Assembly: GCA_963727635.1 (NCBI GenBank)
Contig: CAVSHP010000005.1
Span: 1-64,000 of the forward strand
Direction: 5' to 3'
Length of the DNA: 64,000 nucleotides
Source of the DNA: SZUA-36 sp963727635
GTDB taxonomy: Bacteria > Pseudomonadota > Gammaproteobacteria > Xanthomonadales > SZUA-36
Position 1 is the stretch's first letter. Each line of letters begins with the position of its first letter. This document shows positions 18,913-28,534 of the stretch, one piece after another. The translations under genes were made by a program, and so were the position numbers. Under the pieces are notes generated by a model that was not told where the DNA came from, did not search any database, and saw only the letters and a program-made list of their open reading frames with translations.

Positions 18913-20824
18913 ATGACTCTGGCAGACCGTTTCACCACCAGTTTCCGTAAAGTCATTTTTACCTTTGGCTGTGTTCTGGTGCTTACTGTTTTTTCGGCAA
19001 ACGTCGTGGCACAAAAGACTGCAAAACCGGTATTGCATGGCAAACACTGGGTCGCGGTTACCGGCAAACCACTGGCGGCAACCGCTGGCGCGATGACCTT
19101 TACCCGTGGCGGTAATGCGGTGGATGCGGCCTGCGCCATGCTGGCGGCAACCTCGACGATGTGGGACACCCTGGGCTGGGGCGGCGAAACCCAGGCGCTC
19201 ATTTACAACCCGCACACCGGAAAGGTCAAGGGCATCAACGCCCTGGGCGTGGCGCCCAGCGGGGCAACCGCCGAATTCTTTCATAAACAGGGTATGGTCT
19301 ATCCGCCCGAGTACGGACCGTTGGCGGCGGTCACCCCGGGCACGCCCGGTGGCCTGATGGTGATGCTCGCCGAGTACGGCAAGCTTAGCCTTGCGGATGT
19401 ACTCGCGCCTGCCATGCAGATGGCCGAAGCCTACCCGATTGAAGGCGTCCAGGCCGATAACATCGAACGGCGCCGCGATGTGATTGCTGCAGTGGTCGTA
19501 TTCCACAGCGGTTTTCCTGCCACATTTGAACGCGGATGATCCCGGCCAACGCGCAGCGCCGGTGGCGGGTGAAATGTTCCGCCAGGCCGATTTGCTGGCA
19601 ACCCTGCAGAAGCTGGTGGATACCGAAAAACAGGCACTGGCCGATGGCAAGACACGCAAACAGGCCATCTATGCCGCCTATGACCGTTTTTACCGTGGTG
19701 ATATCGCCGAGGAAATCGTACGTAGTTCAAGGGAGTACGGCGGTTTGTTCACGATGGATGACCTGGATAAGTGGCAGGTCCATATCGAGGATCCGGTAAG
19801 CACCAATTACAAGGGTATCGATGTTTACAAGCTGACCACCTGGGTACAGGGTCCGGTGATGTTGCAGGCCCTGAACATCCTGGAAAAAATCGACATCAAG
19901 GCTATGGGCTACAACAGCGCCCGTTATATCCACACCCTGTACCAGGCGATGAACCTGGCTTTTGCGGACCGGGATTTTTATTACGGCGACCCGTATGTGC
20001 CGCCGGTGGAACCGATCGCCGGCCTGCTTTCCAAAAAGTATGCCGAGCAGAGAAGGGCGCTGATGGATATGCAGAAGAACAACCCCGATACACGTCCCGG
20101 CGACCCGTACCCGTTCCAGGGTGATAAGAACCCGTTTGCCGAATTATTGAAAAACTGGAGTCCGATCCCGCCAACCGCCGACGCCGAGGGAGCCGAAGGA
20201 TTTCAGCAGGCCATGCAGATGAGCAAGGAAGAGGGCTTCCTGGCCGGTACGACTTCAATCCAGGCCGCCGACGCCGAGGGCTGGGTGGTATCGGTTACCC
20301 CCAGCGGTGGCTGGGTTCCGGCGTTTATCGCGGGTTCGACCGGGGTCGGCCTGAGCCAGCGCATGCAGAGCTTTGTGCTGACGGAAAAAATGAACCCGTT
20401 CAACGTAGTGCATCCCGGCCAACGGCCGCGCGCCACCCTGACACCGAGTATTGCCCTCAAGGACGGCAAGCCATTGCTGGCGTTTTCGGTGCAGGGCGGT
20501 GATACCCAGGATCAGAACCTGTTGCAGTTCTTTCTGAACATGGTCGAATTTGACATGAATGTGCAGCAGGCGGTTGAGGCGCCCAATTTCACCAGTTACC
20601 AGATGCAGAGTTCATTCGGCGCGCATGAATCCGAACCCGGCCGGCTTGCGGTTTCACCGCTGGTGCCGGAATGGGTGCGCGGAGAACTCAGCAACATGGG
20701 TTATTCAGTCGAGGCAAACCAGCGTCCATACAGCCCGATTACCGCCATCTATTTCGACGGGGAACATGGCGGCATGTGGGGTGGCGCCAGCGACTACGGC
20801 GATGATTACGGCATCGCCTGGTGA
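18913..20824 (+). CDS. ggt: Gamma-glutamyltransferase family (one frame break)
   Basis: Periplasmic or secreted Ntn-hydrolase that transfers or hydrolyses gamma-glutamyl groups (glutathione and related peptides) after self-cleavage. The start at 18913 follows AGGGAG by six bases; the signal peptide (FTFGCVLVLTVFSANVVA) supports it. Large-subunit motifs: AATAGAMTFTRGGNAVDAA and PLAAVTPGTPGGLM. The frame breaks near 19490 (IERRRDVI joins QWSYSTAVFLPHL). Self-cleavage site: GTTSIQAADAEGWVVSVT, where the second Thr is the expected nucleophile but the usual following His (TTH) is Ser. Small-subunit motifs: GLSQRMQSF, HPGQRPRATLTPSI and SVQGGDTQDQNLLQ. The C terminus, GGMWGGASDYGDDYGIAW, looks complete. 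Substrate not certain; many such homologues are not glutathione-specific. Confidence 0.85.
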
Positions 20825-20909
20825 AAAAACCAGATTATTCTTGTTTATTAATCAATTTTATTACTCAATATAAAATTTGCAGCCGCGAATCCAAGGGAGA
20901 AAACATTTA

Positions 20910-21290
20910 ATGAACAGCTTACCAGCACAACAAAAAGGCGCGTCGGTCATTGGCACGATTATCATCCTGGCACTGCTCGGTTATGCCGCGTATATCGGTA
21001 TGCAATACGTACCACAGGTGATCGAATCCAAGGCCATCGATTCCATTCTGAGAACGGTCAAGGACGCCCAGAGCACAGACCCTGTCGAAAGTGTAGAGGA
21101 CGCCAAAACAAAGGTTATCAGCCTGCTGCAGATCAACGAAATGAACGATATGACGGACAGTTTCGACGTCAAGGAACGAGACGGCAGTATCACAATAACT
21201 TTCAGCTACGACAGGCAACTGAACCTGGGATACAAGCAAAAACCAATGCACTACGAGAAAACTTTGGTTTTGGGCTCGATGGCGCACTAG
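20910..21290 (+). CDS. DUF4845 family membrane protein
   Basis: 126 residues from the ATG at 20910, ten bases after GGGAG. An N-terminal QQKGASVIGTIIILALLGY segment gives one membrane helix with a pilin-like entry (GASVIGT), followed by a small alpha/beta domain with VIESKAIDSILRTV and SITITFSYDRQLNLGYKQK. This is the DUF4845 pattern. In many gammaproteobacteria the gene lies between lepB and rnc; here neither neighbour is present, so this is a detached or extra copy. Function unknown. It is preceded by an AT-rich stretch (20830-20880) that may hold its promoter. Confidence 0.8.
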   Translation: MNSLPAQQKGASVIGTIIILALLGYAAYIGMQYVPQVIESKAIDSILRTVKDAQSTDPVESVEDAKTKVISLLQINEMNDMTDSFDVKERDGSITITFSYDRQLNLGYKQKPMHYEKTLVLGSMAH

Positions 21291-21526
21291 TAGAAGATGT
21301 GGGGTAGCAAAAATAGATAGCAACGTCAAGCAAAAATATCAAGAAGCTGCTATAATTAAATTGTTCCTGTAAGCATTTACCTATTATTGTGCAAGGTCGC
21401 GCAGTTATGCTCCGCAGGATTTCTGGCCAGTCACGCAAGGGGTGACTTCCTGGAGGGCCATGGAGGGTTAATTCGAGAAGATTCATTACGCCTGCCTGAT
21501 TTGACCATGGCAAGGAGGATGGCGTC

Positions 21527-22286
21527 ATGAAAAGCCAGCCAAAAGTTAGTCTCAAGGGTGTAATAAACCGATATTTGTTTTCCATTTTCCTGCTGATTTT
21601 ACTGTCGCTGTTTATGGTTGGTAATGCGCAGGCAAAAGGGAAGAAGCCTCGTCCCTCTCCAGGTCCATCCGGACCGGACAATAGTGCCATATGGAGTGGC
21701 GATCAAGCTCAGACTGATATTCTTTCAGCGGTAACACGCTCGTGTGCGCTGAGTCAGGTGGCAACTGACGAAACCAATGGCAAATATTCCTGTAATACGA
21801 ATGCCGAACGTATCTTGTATGACCTTGAATGGATGACATCCGTACCAATACACACCAGAGGTGACGACTTTCTGTGCGATGTCAAGAAAATGTACTTTTA
21901 TATGGTTCCCGATGTAGAGTTTTCCTACAGTTGGAATGGAGACTGTACGTCTGCTTCGGGATGCGGGGTAACCATCGTCAATGATTTTTCCCGAACCAGT
22001 TTCAATGGTGCGTCGTCGTTGGATCACATAACCATTGAGGGGCTTGGAACGGCATAATGCGAACACCGCAAACCCATTTGCAGATTCACAGTCCCTGAAC
22101 GTTGACAGATTGCATGTCACTTACTATGCGGCCAAAGGTAATAACAAGGTGGCTGCTGTTTGCGAATTGACACCGCGCGCTGATTACCCGGTGACCTTCG
22201 TTACGACAGCAGTGCCCCTTATATCTAATACGGTTTCCGGGCCGCTGGTTGTACGACCCAGCAGCAAAGTCAGAAGTAAAAATTAA
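21527..22286 (+). CDS. Secreted protein of unknown function (one frame break)
   Basis: AAGGAGG eight bases before the ATG supports the start. A long signal peptide (hydrophobic YLFSIFLLILLSLFMVG, cleavage AQA) is followed by a Lys/Pro/Ser-rich linker and a compact domain with at least six cysteines (SCALSQ, YSCNTN, FLCDV, GDCTSASGCGV, AVCEL). The frame breaks near 22040, where EGLG continues as ERHNANTANPFADS in another frame; the joined product is about 250 residues. The end, VVRPSSKVRSKN, is basic. I do not recognise the family. The even cysteine count points to a disulfide-bonded periplasmic or extracellular protein. A strong terminator follows. Confidence 0.65.
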
Positions 22287-22311
22287 ATATCGCGGGATTA
22301 AATAGCGAGTA

Positions 22312-22342
22312 AAAAGGCGCTGCACAGTGCAGCGCCTTTTTG
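22312..22342. terminator. Bidirectional rho-independent terminator
   Basis: Ten-base perfect stem GGCGCTGCAC/GTGCAGCGCC around a single base, flanked by AAAAA and TTTTT. It lies 26 bases after the stop of the secreted protein gene. Confidence 0.92.
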
Positions 22343-22398
22343 CGTATAACCTTCTCAGGTTTAAATAAATTCCGATCAGAAAGCAAGAGGGGCGGTTT

Positions 22399-23563
22399 AT
22401 GCCAATGACATCCCGCGAACGTGTATTGACCACCATCAATCACGGACAGCCCGACCGGGTTCCCCTGGTTATCGGCGTCAGCAATGCGACCGGGATCAAG
22501 ATGAAGCCCTACCGGGGCATCAAGCGCATTGCAGGAATACACGCTCCCGATAATTATCTGTACGATTGGCCTGAGCTGGGAACCGCTGCCGTTGATGAAC
22601 AGACCATGCGCCGGCTGCACAGTGATGTTCGTGGTGTGCTGGACCTTGAGCCGGAAAAAGTGCGTCAACGTAATCGAGAACGTGAACCGCACAGCGATTG
22701 CATAGATTCCTGGGGTGGCGGGCAGACTGAAACATCTCCCGGTGACTGGTATCCGGGCATCCACCCGATCCCCGCAGCCAAAACAGCCGAAGATCTAGAC
22801 GCGTACACGGGTTGGCCGGATATGGGCGACCCTGAGCCGGATCGCCCATGTCAGGGAGCAGGCCAGGCGGTTGGCGGCGGAAAACCAGTTTGCGATCCTT
22901 GCAACACCCTGGCTGTTGTTTCCATTTGAACGGGCCCACGCCATGCAGGGTATGGAAGTGTTCCTGATGAACTTGGCCATGGACCGGGATTTCGCACGCG
23001 ACCTGTTGGATAAAATCGCGCATTACTGCAAACAATTGATGGGGCTTTTCCTTGAACAACTGGGTGATAACGTCGACATCATCAAGATTGGTGATGACCT
23101 CGGCACCCAGGAAAGCCTGATGATTTCACCAAAAATGTATCGGGAAATTCTCAAACCGGTACACGCGGATTTTATCAGTTTCATCAAGGCAAGGACCCGC
23201 GCCAAAGTGCTTTTTCATTCGGACGGTGATGTGGAACCCCTGATCGGGGACTTCATTGAAATCGGTGTCGATATCCTCAACCCCATTCAAACATCGGCGG
23301 GAAAAATGTCAGACCTGCATTCCCTGAAGAAACACTACGGCAACAACATCGTGTTTTGTGGCGGTATCGATTCACATCGCATCCTGCCGCATGGCAGTGT
23401 TGCCGAGGTGCGTGAAGAGGTGCGGCGTGTGATCCAGGCGCTCGGCCCCGGTGGTGGCTGCATGATCGGCGCCGTGCATACGGTGATGAACGATGTGCCG
23501 CCTGAAAACGTCCTCGCCATGGTGGATGCTGTGGAGGAGTTTGGGCACTATCCGCTGAAGTAA
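22399..23563 (+). CDS. Uroporphyrinogen decarboxylase (URO-D) family protein (one frame break)
   Basis: About 388 residues after joining. It starts MTSRERVLTTINHGQPDRVP, the standard opening of URO-D-like corrinoid methyltransferases and related proteins rather than haem-pathway HemE. Later motifs: GMEVFLMNLAMDRDF, LDKIAHYCKQLMG, DIIKIGDDLGTQESLMISP (typical DDLG.Q turn), KVLFHSDGDVEPLIGD (His-Ser-Asp-Gly, a zinc- or substrate-site region), FCGGIDSHRILPHG and GGGCMIGAVHTVMNDVP. One extra C near 22830 breaks the frame (WPDMGDLSRIAHV is the likely joined text). No corrinoid protein gene is adjacent, so a methyltransferase role is not shown. Substrate unknown. ATGs at 22399 and 22405 are both possible starts. 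Confidence 0.82.
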
Positions 23564-23652
23564 AAGGTTCTACGTCTTTTTGCGCCAATATTTTTTTTCA
23601 GTTCAAACTGGTCGCTATAAATTCCAAAGTTTATATGAGCTCCAGTGGGGGC

Positions 23653-23765
23653 GCCAGCGGTATGTAGTACCCCTTTTCAGAACACGCCGTGAACCCATCC
23701 CTGGGGTCTCGAGCTCGACTTCCTGTCTCGCACGGTCCTGAAAAGGGGTACTACACACCACTGGC
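23653..23765 (-). repeat. Palindromic element, copy 1
   Basis: Arms 23653-23680 and 23738-23765 pair at 26 of 28 positions. The 57-base core, read on the minus strand, begins CCGTGCGAGACAGGA, shared with copy 2, and contains small hairpins (such as CCCA-GGGA-TGGG). It lies between the convergent URO-D and MOSC genes. The arms differ in sequence from copy 2 while the core is conserved. Confidence 0.85.
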
Positions 23766-23822
23766 TTGCGTGGTGCACACGGTTCTGTGGCCTTAGAAAG
23801 ATACACACACTATTTGTTGAAG

Positions 23823-23924
23823 CTGGGGCGGGTAGTTACTGTCCGGACCGTGCGAGACAGGAGTCGAGAACGAGCCTACAGGGACGTACTTGCGGCGAGT
23901 CCGGACAGTAACTACCCGCCCCAG
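23823..23924 (+). repeat. Palindromic element, copy 2
   Basis: Perfect 25-bp arms at 23823-23847 and 23900-23924 (inner end ACTGTCCGGA/TCCGGACAGT) enclose a 52-base core beginning CCGTGCGAGACAGGA. The core is in the opposite orientation to copy 1, 112 bases away. It shares a 35-base-aligned right end (23895-23929) with 57261-57295. No coding capacity is credible; short open frames through it are incidental. Confidence 0.88.
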
Positions 23925-24030
23925 CGTCCCACTCTAACTAATGGAAAGCTGGCCCAATCCCAAGATAATCCTGCAAGGGCTGCCGCTTGGATTGAGCAGC
24001 TAATTCCGGACAGACTATCTCAAAAATTCA

Positions 24031-24583
24031 TCAGGAAATTTTTTCCGCAACATCATTCATCCGAATAATGCCAGCCTGGATGACCCTGGCATTGATGCCA
24101 CGCAGATTGAGCTGCCTGCCGATGCCGGAATTGACAAAAATCATTGCATCCTTGCCAAACCTGGCGACGAATTTCTTGCACCCGGTGTGCGGGGGGGCGG
24201 TTACTTCGAGTATGGCCGAGCCGATCGATAATCTTGTGCCTGGCGGCAGGTTTTCCGGGCTCAGGTCCATGTCGATATAGAGTTGGTCGCCTGCCAGCGC
24301 CCAGCGTTCAGGATCCTGTGCGACCAGGGCAATGACGCGCGAATTCATGATAGTGAGCTGCATTTCCGGGTCTGCACTGCCGTCTGCGGTCGAACGGCTG
24401 CCACGCGCGAGCCAGTTGTCGCCGATGAGGCCATGGGCCGGATCGAGACTGCCTTCATTCAACACTTCTCTCTGCTCGGTTTCGGGTCGTCTGACGATCA
24501 GTTTCAGAACGCCCCTGTCTGCTGGTGATTCGCGGATTTCAATCCAGGCCTGCCGTTAGTTCTTCCGCTGTCAAATGTCTCAT
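24031..24583 (-). CDS. MOSC domain protein (one frame break)
   Basis: About 184 residues when read from the ATG at 24583 (MRHLTAEELTAGLD) and joined near 24540 to IEIRESPADRGVLKLIVRRP. The core has LTIMNSRVIALVAQDPERWALAGDQLYIDMDLS, PGTRLSIGSAILEVT and the conserved cysteine in PPHTGCKKFVARFG, ending in LRGINARVIQAGII. These match the MOSC fold used for sulfur or molybdenum transfer (MoCo sulfurase C-terminal domain, YiiM). No molybdenum gene is nearby. It converges on the URO-D gene with the palindromic elements between. Specific substrate unknown. Confidence 0.82.
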
Positions 24584-24830
24584 CGAATCACTCTTGCCCA
24601 TTAAATGGTTATGTTGAATGGTTATGCCGAACATGGACTCGGCCGAGGTTGTAAAATTACACGAATTTTACGCCCACACCAAGTTGATAATGCTGCTCGT
24701 TGCTGACAGATTGGAATCGTTGCTTCATCATTCGCTGCGAGTCCGGTAAGGTAATGACCAAAGCCCGTTATCCATGGATGGCGCGCAATGACAGGTTGAT
24801 TGAAATTTCAGACCAGCATGGCTGGATAAA

Positions 24831-26510
24831 ATGGAAAACATGGAATCAGTTATCACTCCCATATGCGACATCCGCGGAAGCGGGCTTTGGGCCGCGATGG
24901 CCGGCCAGGTGGTCACCGTGCGGGGGGTCGCGACAGGTCTGAGCAGGCATGGTTTTTTTATTCAGAATACGAGGCCGGGGCCGGATCCGCAGGTTTCAGA
25001 TGCGCTTTTTGTGTTCAGTCTCAAGTGGCCGGCGCCTTTGGGTGCGTTGCTGGAGGTCAGCGGGAAAGTCCAGGATTACGTCAAGCAGGACAATGGCAAA
25101 CCCGTTACACAGATCAAGCTGGAAAATGTCCGGGTACTGAATAAACGCGGGCCGCAGATCAAGCCATTTGAACTGACAGCCGACAATGTTCCGGCTGAGC
25201 CGGCTGAGCTGGCCGCATTTCTGAATGGCCTGGAAGGCATGTTGGTGAGTATTGCGGCAGGCCAGACCTTTATCGCACCGAGCAACCCGTTTGGTGACTA
25301 CGTACTGATCCTTGATGCGGAAAAACCCGTTGAGGGCGTAATCAGAACGGAGCAGGGCGGTGTGCTCGTCGAGCATCAGAACCCGTTGCGTTGGTATCCC
25401 GGATTCCGCATTAGCAATTACGCGCACGCGCCACTGGTGAACGTGGGCGTAAAATTAAAGTCGCCCATCGCCGGTCCGCTGAATTATCGTGTTGAGGCCT
25501 TCCAGGTGGCGGTGAGTCATCCCATCGAAGTCACCTCCAACGAAATTCCGTGGTGTGTAAGCAGGCTAAAGCCCGAAGCGGGTCACCTGACCATCATGAC
25601 CATGAACGGTTTCAACCTGGATATGAAGGTTGAGTCCCCTGAGTTGGTCAAAAATCCAGGGCAGGACATCGATGATGATTGGGGTGACGGCCGATTTCTG
25701 ACCCTGGCAACGGCGGTGGTCAAGCAGGCCAACGTACCAGACATCGTTGCCTTGCAGGAAATCCAGGACAACGACGGTGCCGAGATTAGCCAGGTGGTGG
25801 ATGCGAGTTCCACCTACCAGGGCCTGATCAAGGAGATCAAAAAACTTTGCGGCGTCGAATACAACTGGGTGGATATTCCTCCCGGAGTCGGCGCGGATGG
25901 CGGGCAACCCGGAGGCAGTATCCGCAATGGCTACCTGTATAACCCAGGCCGTGTCGAACTGTTGGGAGATTCGGTGCGTCTGATTGGTGCCGCCGAGCCG
26001 GCCTTCGAGGAATCGCGCAAACCGCTGATCGTGCATTTCAGGGAAAAGCCAAGCGGTCACGTGTTGGCGTGCGTCAATGTTCACCTGGCCTCTAAACGCC
26101 ACCAGTTCAGTATTTTTGCACCCGAACAACCGGGTTTTGACGCCAGGTTGCCGATCCGGGTCCGGCAGGCACAGATCATCGAGGAACAACTCGCGATCAT
26201 GCGTGGGCAGGGACTGGATTATTACGTCACGGGTGATTTCAATGACACCGAGGAAAGCGAAACACTGGCTGCAATGGTGGGTGATAGCAACGTGAACCTG
26301 GTCAAAACCCTGCCGGCGGAGCAGCGCTACGACTATAACCATCGCGGCAAACTTCAGGTGTTGATGCATGGTATCGTGCCCAAAAACCTGGCCGAAAAGC
26401 ATCCCGGCTACGAAATTATTCACGGCAATGAGTTGCTCGGCATCATGCCCGGCAAGACGACAGACAAACCCAGCGACCACGCCTACGTGCTGGCCAAAAT
26501 TAAACTGTGA
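24831..26510 (+). CDS. Endonuclease/exonuclease/phosphatase family protein
   Basis: 559 residues (ATG at 24843 is also possible). An N-terminal OB-like region (GQVVTVRGVATGLSRHGFFIQN, about 25-110) of the kind found before the catalytic domain in ExeM/NucH-type extracellular nucleases is followed by an EEP domain: LTIMTMNGFNLDM, PDIVALQEIQDNDG (metal-binding Glu), NGYLYNPGRVEL, CVNVHLASKRHQ, YYVTGDFNDTEES (Asp-Phe-Asn) and a closing KPSDHAYVLAKI with the catalytic Asp-His. All key motifs are intact. Unlike most ExeM relatives there is no signal peptide, so it may act inside the cell, or its start may have been lost. The substrate could be DNA, RNA or a phosphoester lipid. It is followed after 104 bases by the GTPase-like gene. 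Confidence 0.85.
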   Translation: MENMESVITPICDIRGSGLWAAMAGQVVTVRGVATGLSRHGFFIQNTRPGPDPQVSDALFVFSLKWPAPLGALLEVSGKVQDYVKQDNGKPVTQIKLENVRVLNKRGPQIKPFELTADNVPAEPAELAAFLNGLEGMLVSIAAGQTFIAPSNPFGDYVLILDAEKPVEGVIRTEQGGVLVEHQNPLRWYPGFRISNYAHAPLVNVGVKLKSPIAGPLNYRVEAFQVAVSHPIEVTSNEIPWCVSRLKPEAGHLTIMTMNGFNLDMKVESPELVKNPGQDIDDDWGDGRFLTLATAVVKQANVPDIVALQEIQDNDGAEISQVVDASSTYQGLIKEIKKLCGVEYNWVDIPPGVGADGGQPGGSIRNGYLYNPGRVELLGDSVRLIGAAEPAFEESRKPLIVHFREKPSGHVLACVNVHLASKRHQFSIFAPEQPGFDARLPIRVRQAQIIEEQLAIMRGQGLDYYVTGDFNDTEESETLAAMVGDSNVNLVKTLPAEQRYDYNHRGKLQVLMHGIVPKNLAEKHPGYEIIHGNELLGIMPGKTTDKPSDHAYVLAKIKL

Positions 26511-26614
26511 AAACGCCTGTTTGAGGCCTGTTGGCTTGTGCCCGGGAAGGGCGGATATGGTACAATTCCCCGGTTGGTTCAATACCCCTTTCCCTACCAA
26601 AAAAGAGCACAGAA

Positions 26615-27952
26615 ATGAAAAAGAATGTGATCATAATTGGTGCCGCGGGCAGAGATTTTCATAATTTCAATACCTGTTTCCGCGACAACGGCAACTACAA
26701 CGTCGTTGCCTTCACAGCTGCCCAGATTCCCGACATCGACGGCAGAAAATACCCCGCCGAACTTGCTGGTGAACTGTATCCCGATGGAATTCCGATTTAC
26801 GCGGAAGAAGACCTGACGCGACTGATCCGGGAAGCCCATGTTGACGATTGTGTTTTTTCATATAGCGACGTCACCTATCAAAAGGTGATGAGCATGAGCG
26901 CACTCGTCAACGTAGCCGGAGCCAATTTCGTATTGCTCGGACCCGACGCGACCATGATCAGGTCAACCAAGCCGGTGATTGCGGTTGGCGCAGTGCGCAC
27001 CGGTTGCGGCAAGAGCCAGACATCCCGGAAGATCATCAAGTACCTGATGGACAAGGGTCTGCGAGTGGTCGCCGTGCGTCACCCGATGCCTTATGGCAAC
27101 CTCGTCAAGCAAAAGGTCCAGCGTTTCGCCACCATCGCCGATCTCGCCAAACACGAATGCACGATCGAGGAGATGGAAGAGTACGAACCACATGTCGTGC
27201 GTGGCAACGTGATCTATGCCGGGGTCGATTACGAGGCCATCTTAAGGGCCGCCGAGAACGATCCGGACGGCTGCGATATCGTCGTCTGGGATGGTGGCAA
27301 CAACGACTTTCCGTTTTATAAACCCGATCTGAATATCACCATCGTCGACCCGCACCGTGCGGGCCACGAGTTGAGCTACTACCCGGGTGAGGTCACCCTG
27401 AGACTCGCGGATGTGGTGATCATCAACAAGATCGACACCGCCGGACCCGAGGGCATACAGCAGGTCAGGGACAATATTCGCAAGGTCAATCCGAAAGCCA
27501 CCGTTATCGATGCCGCATCCCCCATCCGGGTGGATGACCCTTCCCTGATCAAGGGCAAGAGAGTCCTGGTGGTCGAGGATGGGCCAACCCTGACCCACGG
27601 CCAGATGACCATCGGTGCAGGCACGGTCGCGGCGATGAAGTTCGGCGCTTTGGAGTGTGTCGATCCCCGCCCGTTTATCGTCGGTAAACTGCACGAAACC
27701 TTCAAGACCTATCCTGGTATCGGAGCACTGCTACCGGCCATGGGTTACGGCGAACAGCAGGTCAAAGACCTCGAAGCCACGATCAATAACACCCAGTGTG
27801 ATACCGTCGTGATTGGAACGCCCATCAACCTCAACAGGGTGGTCAAGATCAATAAACCCAGCACGCGTGTCTATTACGATTTGCAGGAAATCGGTCATCC
27901 GGATCTTGCCACCGTACTGGATGAATTTTTGGACGGGTTAAAGCCTAACTGA
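26615..27952 (+). CDS. Cyclic 2,3-diphosphoglycerate synthetase-like P-loop protein
   Basis: 445 residues from the ATG at 26615. N-terminal Rossmann-like part (KNVIIIGAAGRDFHNFN), then a P-loop GAVRTGCGKSQTSRKI (about 135-150), a DIVVWDGGNNDFPFYKPDL motif near 230 and VVIINKIDTA (NKxD-type guanine signature) near 270; the C terminus holds VVIGTPINLNRVVKINKP. This matches COG2403 and the archaeal CpgS family, which makes cyclic 2,3-diphosphoglycerate from 2,3-diphosphoglycerate and ATP. Most bacterial homologues have no demonstrated activity, so the product is an inference. No glycolytic gene is adjacent. It ends 14 bases from the convergent YjbQ gene. Confidence 0.82.
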   Translation: MKKNVIIIGAAGRDFHNFNTCFRDNGNYNVVAFTAAQIPDIDGRKYPAELAGELYPDGIPIYAEEDLTRLIREAHVDDCVFSYSDVTYQKVMSMSALVNVAGANFVLLGPDATMIRSTKPVIAVGAVRTGCGKSQTSRKIIKYLMDKGLRVVAVRHPMPYGNLVKQKVQRFATIADLAKHECTIEEMEEYEPHVVRGNVIYAGVDYEAILRAAENDPDGCDIVVWDGGNNDFPFYKPDLNITIVDPHRAGHELSYYPGEVTLRLADVVIINKIDTAGPEGIQQVRDNIRKVNPKATVIDAASPIRVDDPSLIKGKRVLVVEDGPTLTHGQMTIGAGTVAAMKFGALECVDPRPFIVGKLHETFKTYPGIGALLPAMGYGEQQVKDLEATINNTQCDTVVIGTPINLNRVVKINKPSTRVYYDLQEIGHPDLATVLDEFLDGLKPN

Positions 27953-27965
27953 CAAACGGTACGGC

Positions 27966-28382
27966 TTATTCACCCAACAAGTGCATGACCACCTGGCGTC
28001 TGTGCCGGTGGTCGCGGTGTTCAAACACGTAGATCCCCTGCCATGTGCCCAGGGCGGGACGGCCGTTTTGCAACGGAATCGTCAACTGCACCTGCGTCAA
28101 TGCTGATTTGATATGCGCGGGCATGTCATCGGGACCCTCGGCGCTGTGCCGGTAGGGGCCGTTCTGTGGTGCGATACGGTTGAAAAAATCCTGCAGGTCG
28201 AGACAGACATCGGGATCGGCATTTTCCTGGATCGTCAGCGATGCCGAGGTATGGCGGATGAACAGGGTCAGCAGTCCTTCCTGCATCACCTGTTGCCGGC
28301 ACCAGTCGTTGATCTGGCCGGTGATATCATAGAGACCGGGACCAATGGTGTCAGTGCTCAATGTGTGTGTTACCTGCCGCAT
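27966..28382 (-). CDS. yjbQ: YjbQ (UPF0047) family protein
   Basis: 138 residues from the ATG at 28382. Motifs: GLLTLFIRHTSASLTIQEN (conserved His and Ser-Leu), a second metal-side segment YRHSAEGPDDMPAHIKSAL and PALGTWQGIYVFEHRDHRHRRQVVMHL. This is a small, highly conserved trimeric fold; some members have weak thiamine-phosphate synthase activity in vitro, but the cellular role is not settled. The open frame extends upstream to 28547, but that extra text has no family similarity. It is divergent from the DUF456 gene, with promoters in the 150-base gap. Confidence 0.9.
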   Translation of the reverse strand: MRQVTHTLSTDTIGPGLYDITGQINDWCRQQVMQEGLLTLFIRHTSASLTIQENADPDVCLDLQDFFNRIAPQNGPYRHSAEGPDDMPAHIKSALTQVQLTIPLQNGRPALGTWQGIYVFEHRDHRHRRQVVMHLLGE

Positions 28383-28534
28383 CCATCTAGAATAACAAAA
28401 GCACTGACAAAATACCGGCAACGAAAGTTTGAATCCGCAAGCCTGCTCACAGATTGAAAACACCCCCTGTCGCCGATTGGAAAAACCGCGCTTAAGCGCT
28501 GCTATAATCTTGAATTCCTGACAAGGGCAATCGC

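Noticed and set aside
23653..23924. MITE or IS remnant
   Set aside because: No target-site duplication or transposase is visible and the arms differ between copies, unlike conserved IS ends.
23766..24068. Plus-strand frame crossing the palindromic element
   Set aside because: It reads through inverted repeats, has no ribosome site and no protein-like composition.
25566..26600. Long antisense frame over the EEP nuclease
   Set aside because: The plus-strand frame has all nuclease motifs; the antisense frame has no family signal.
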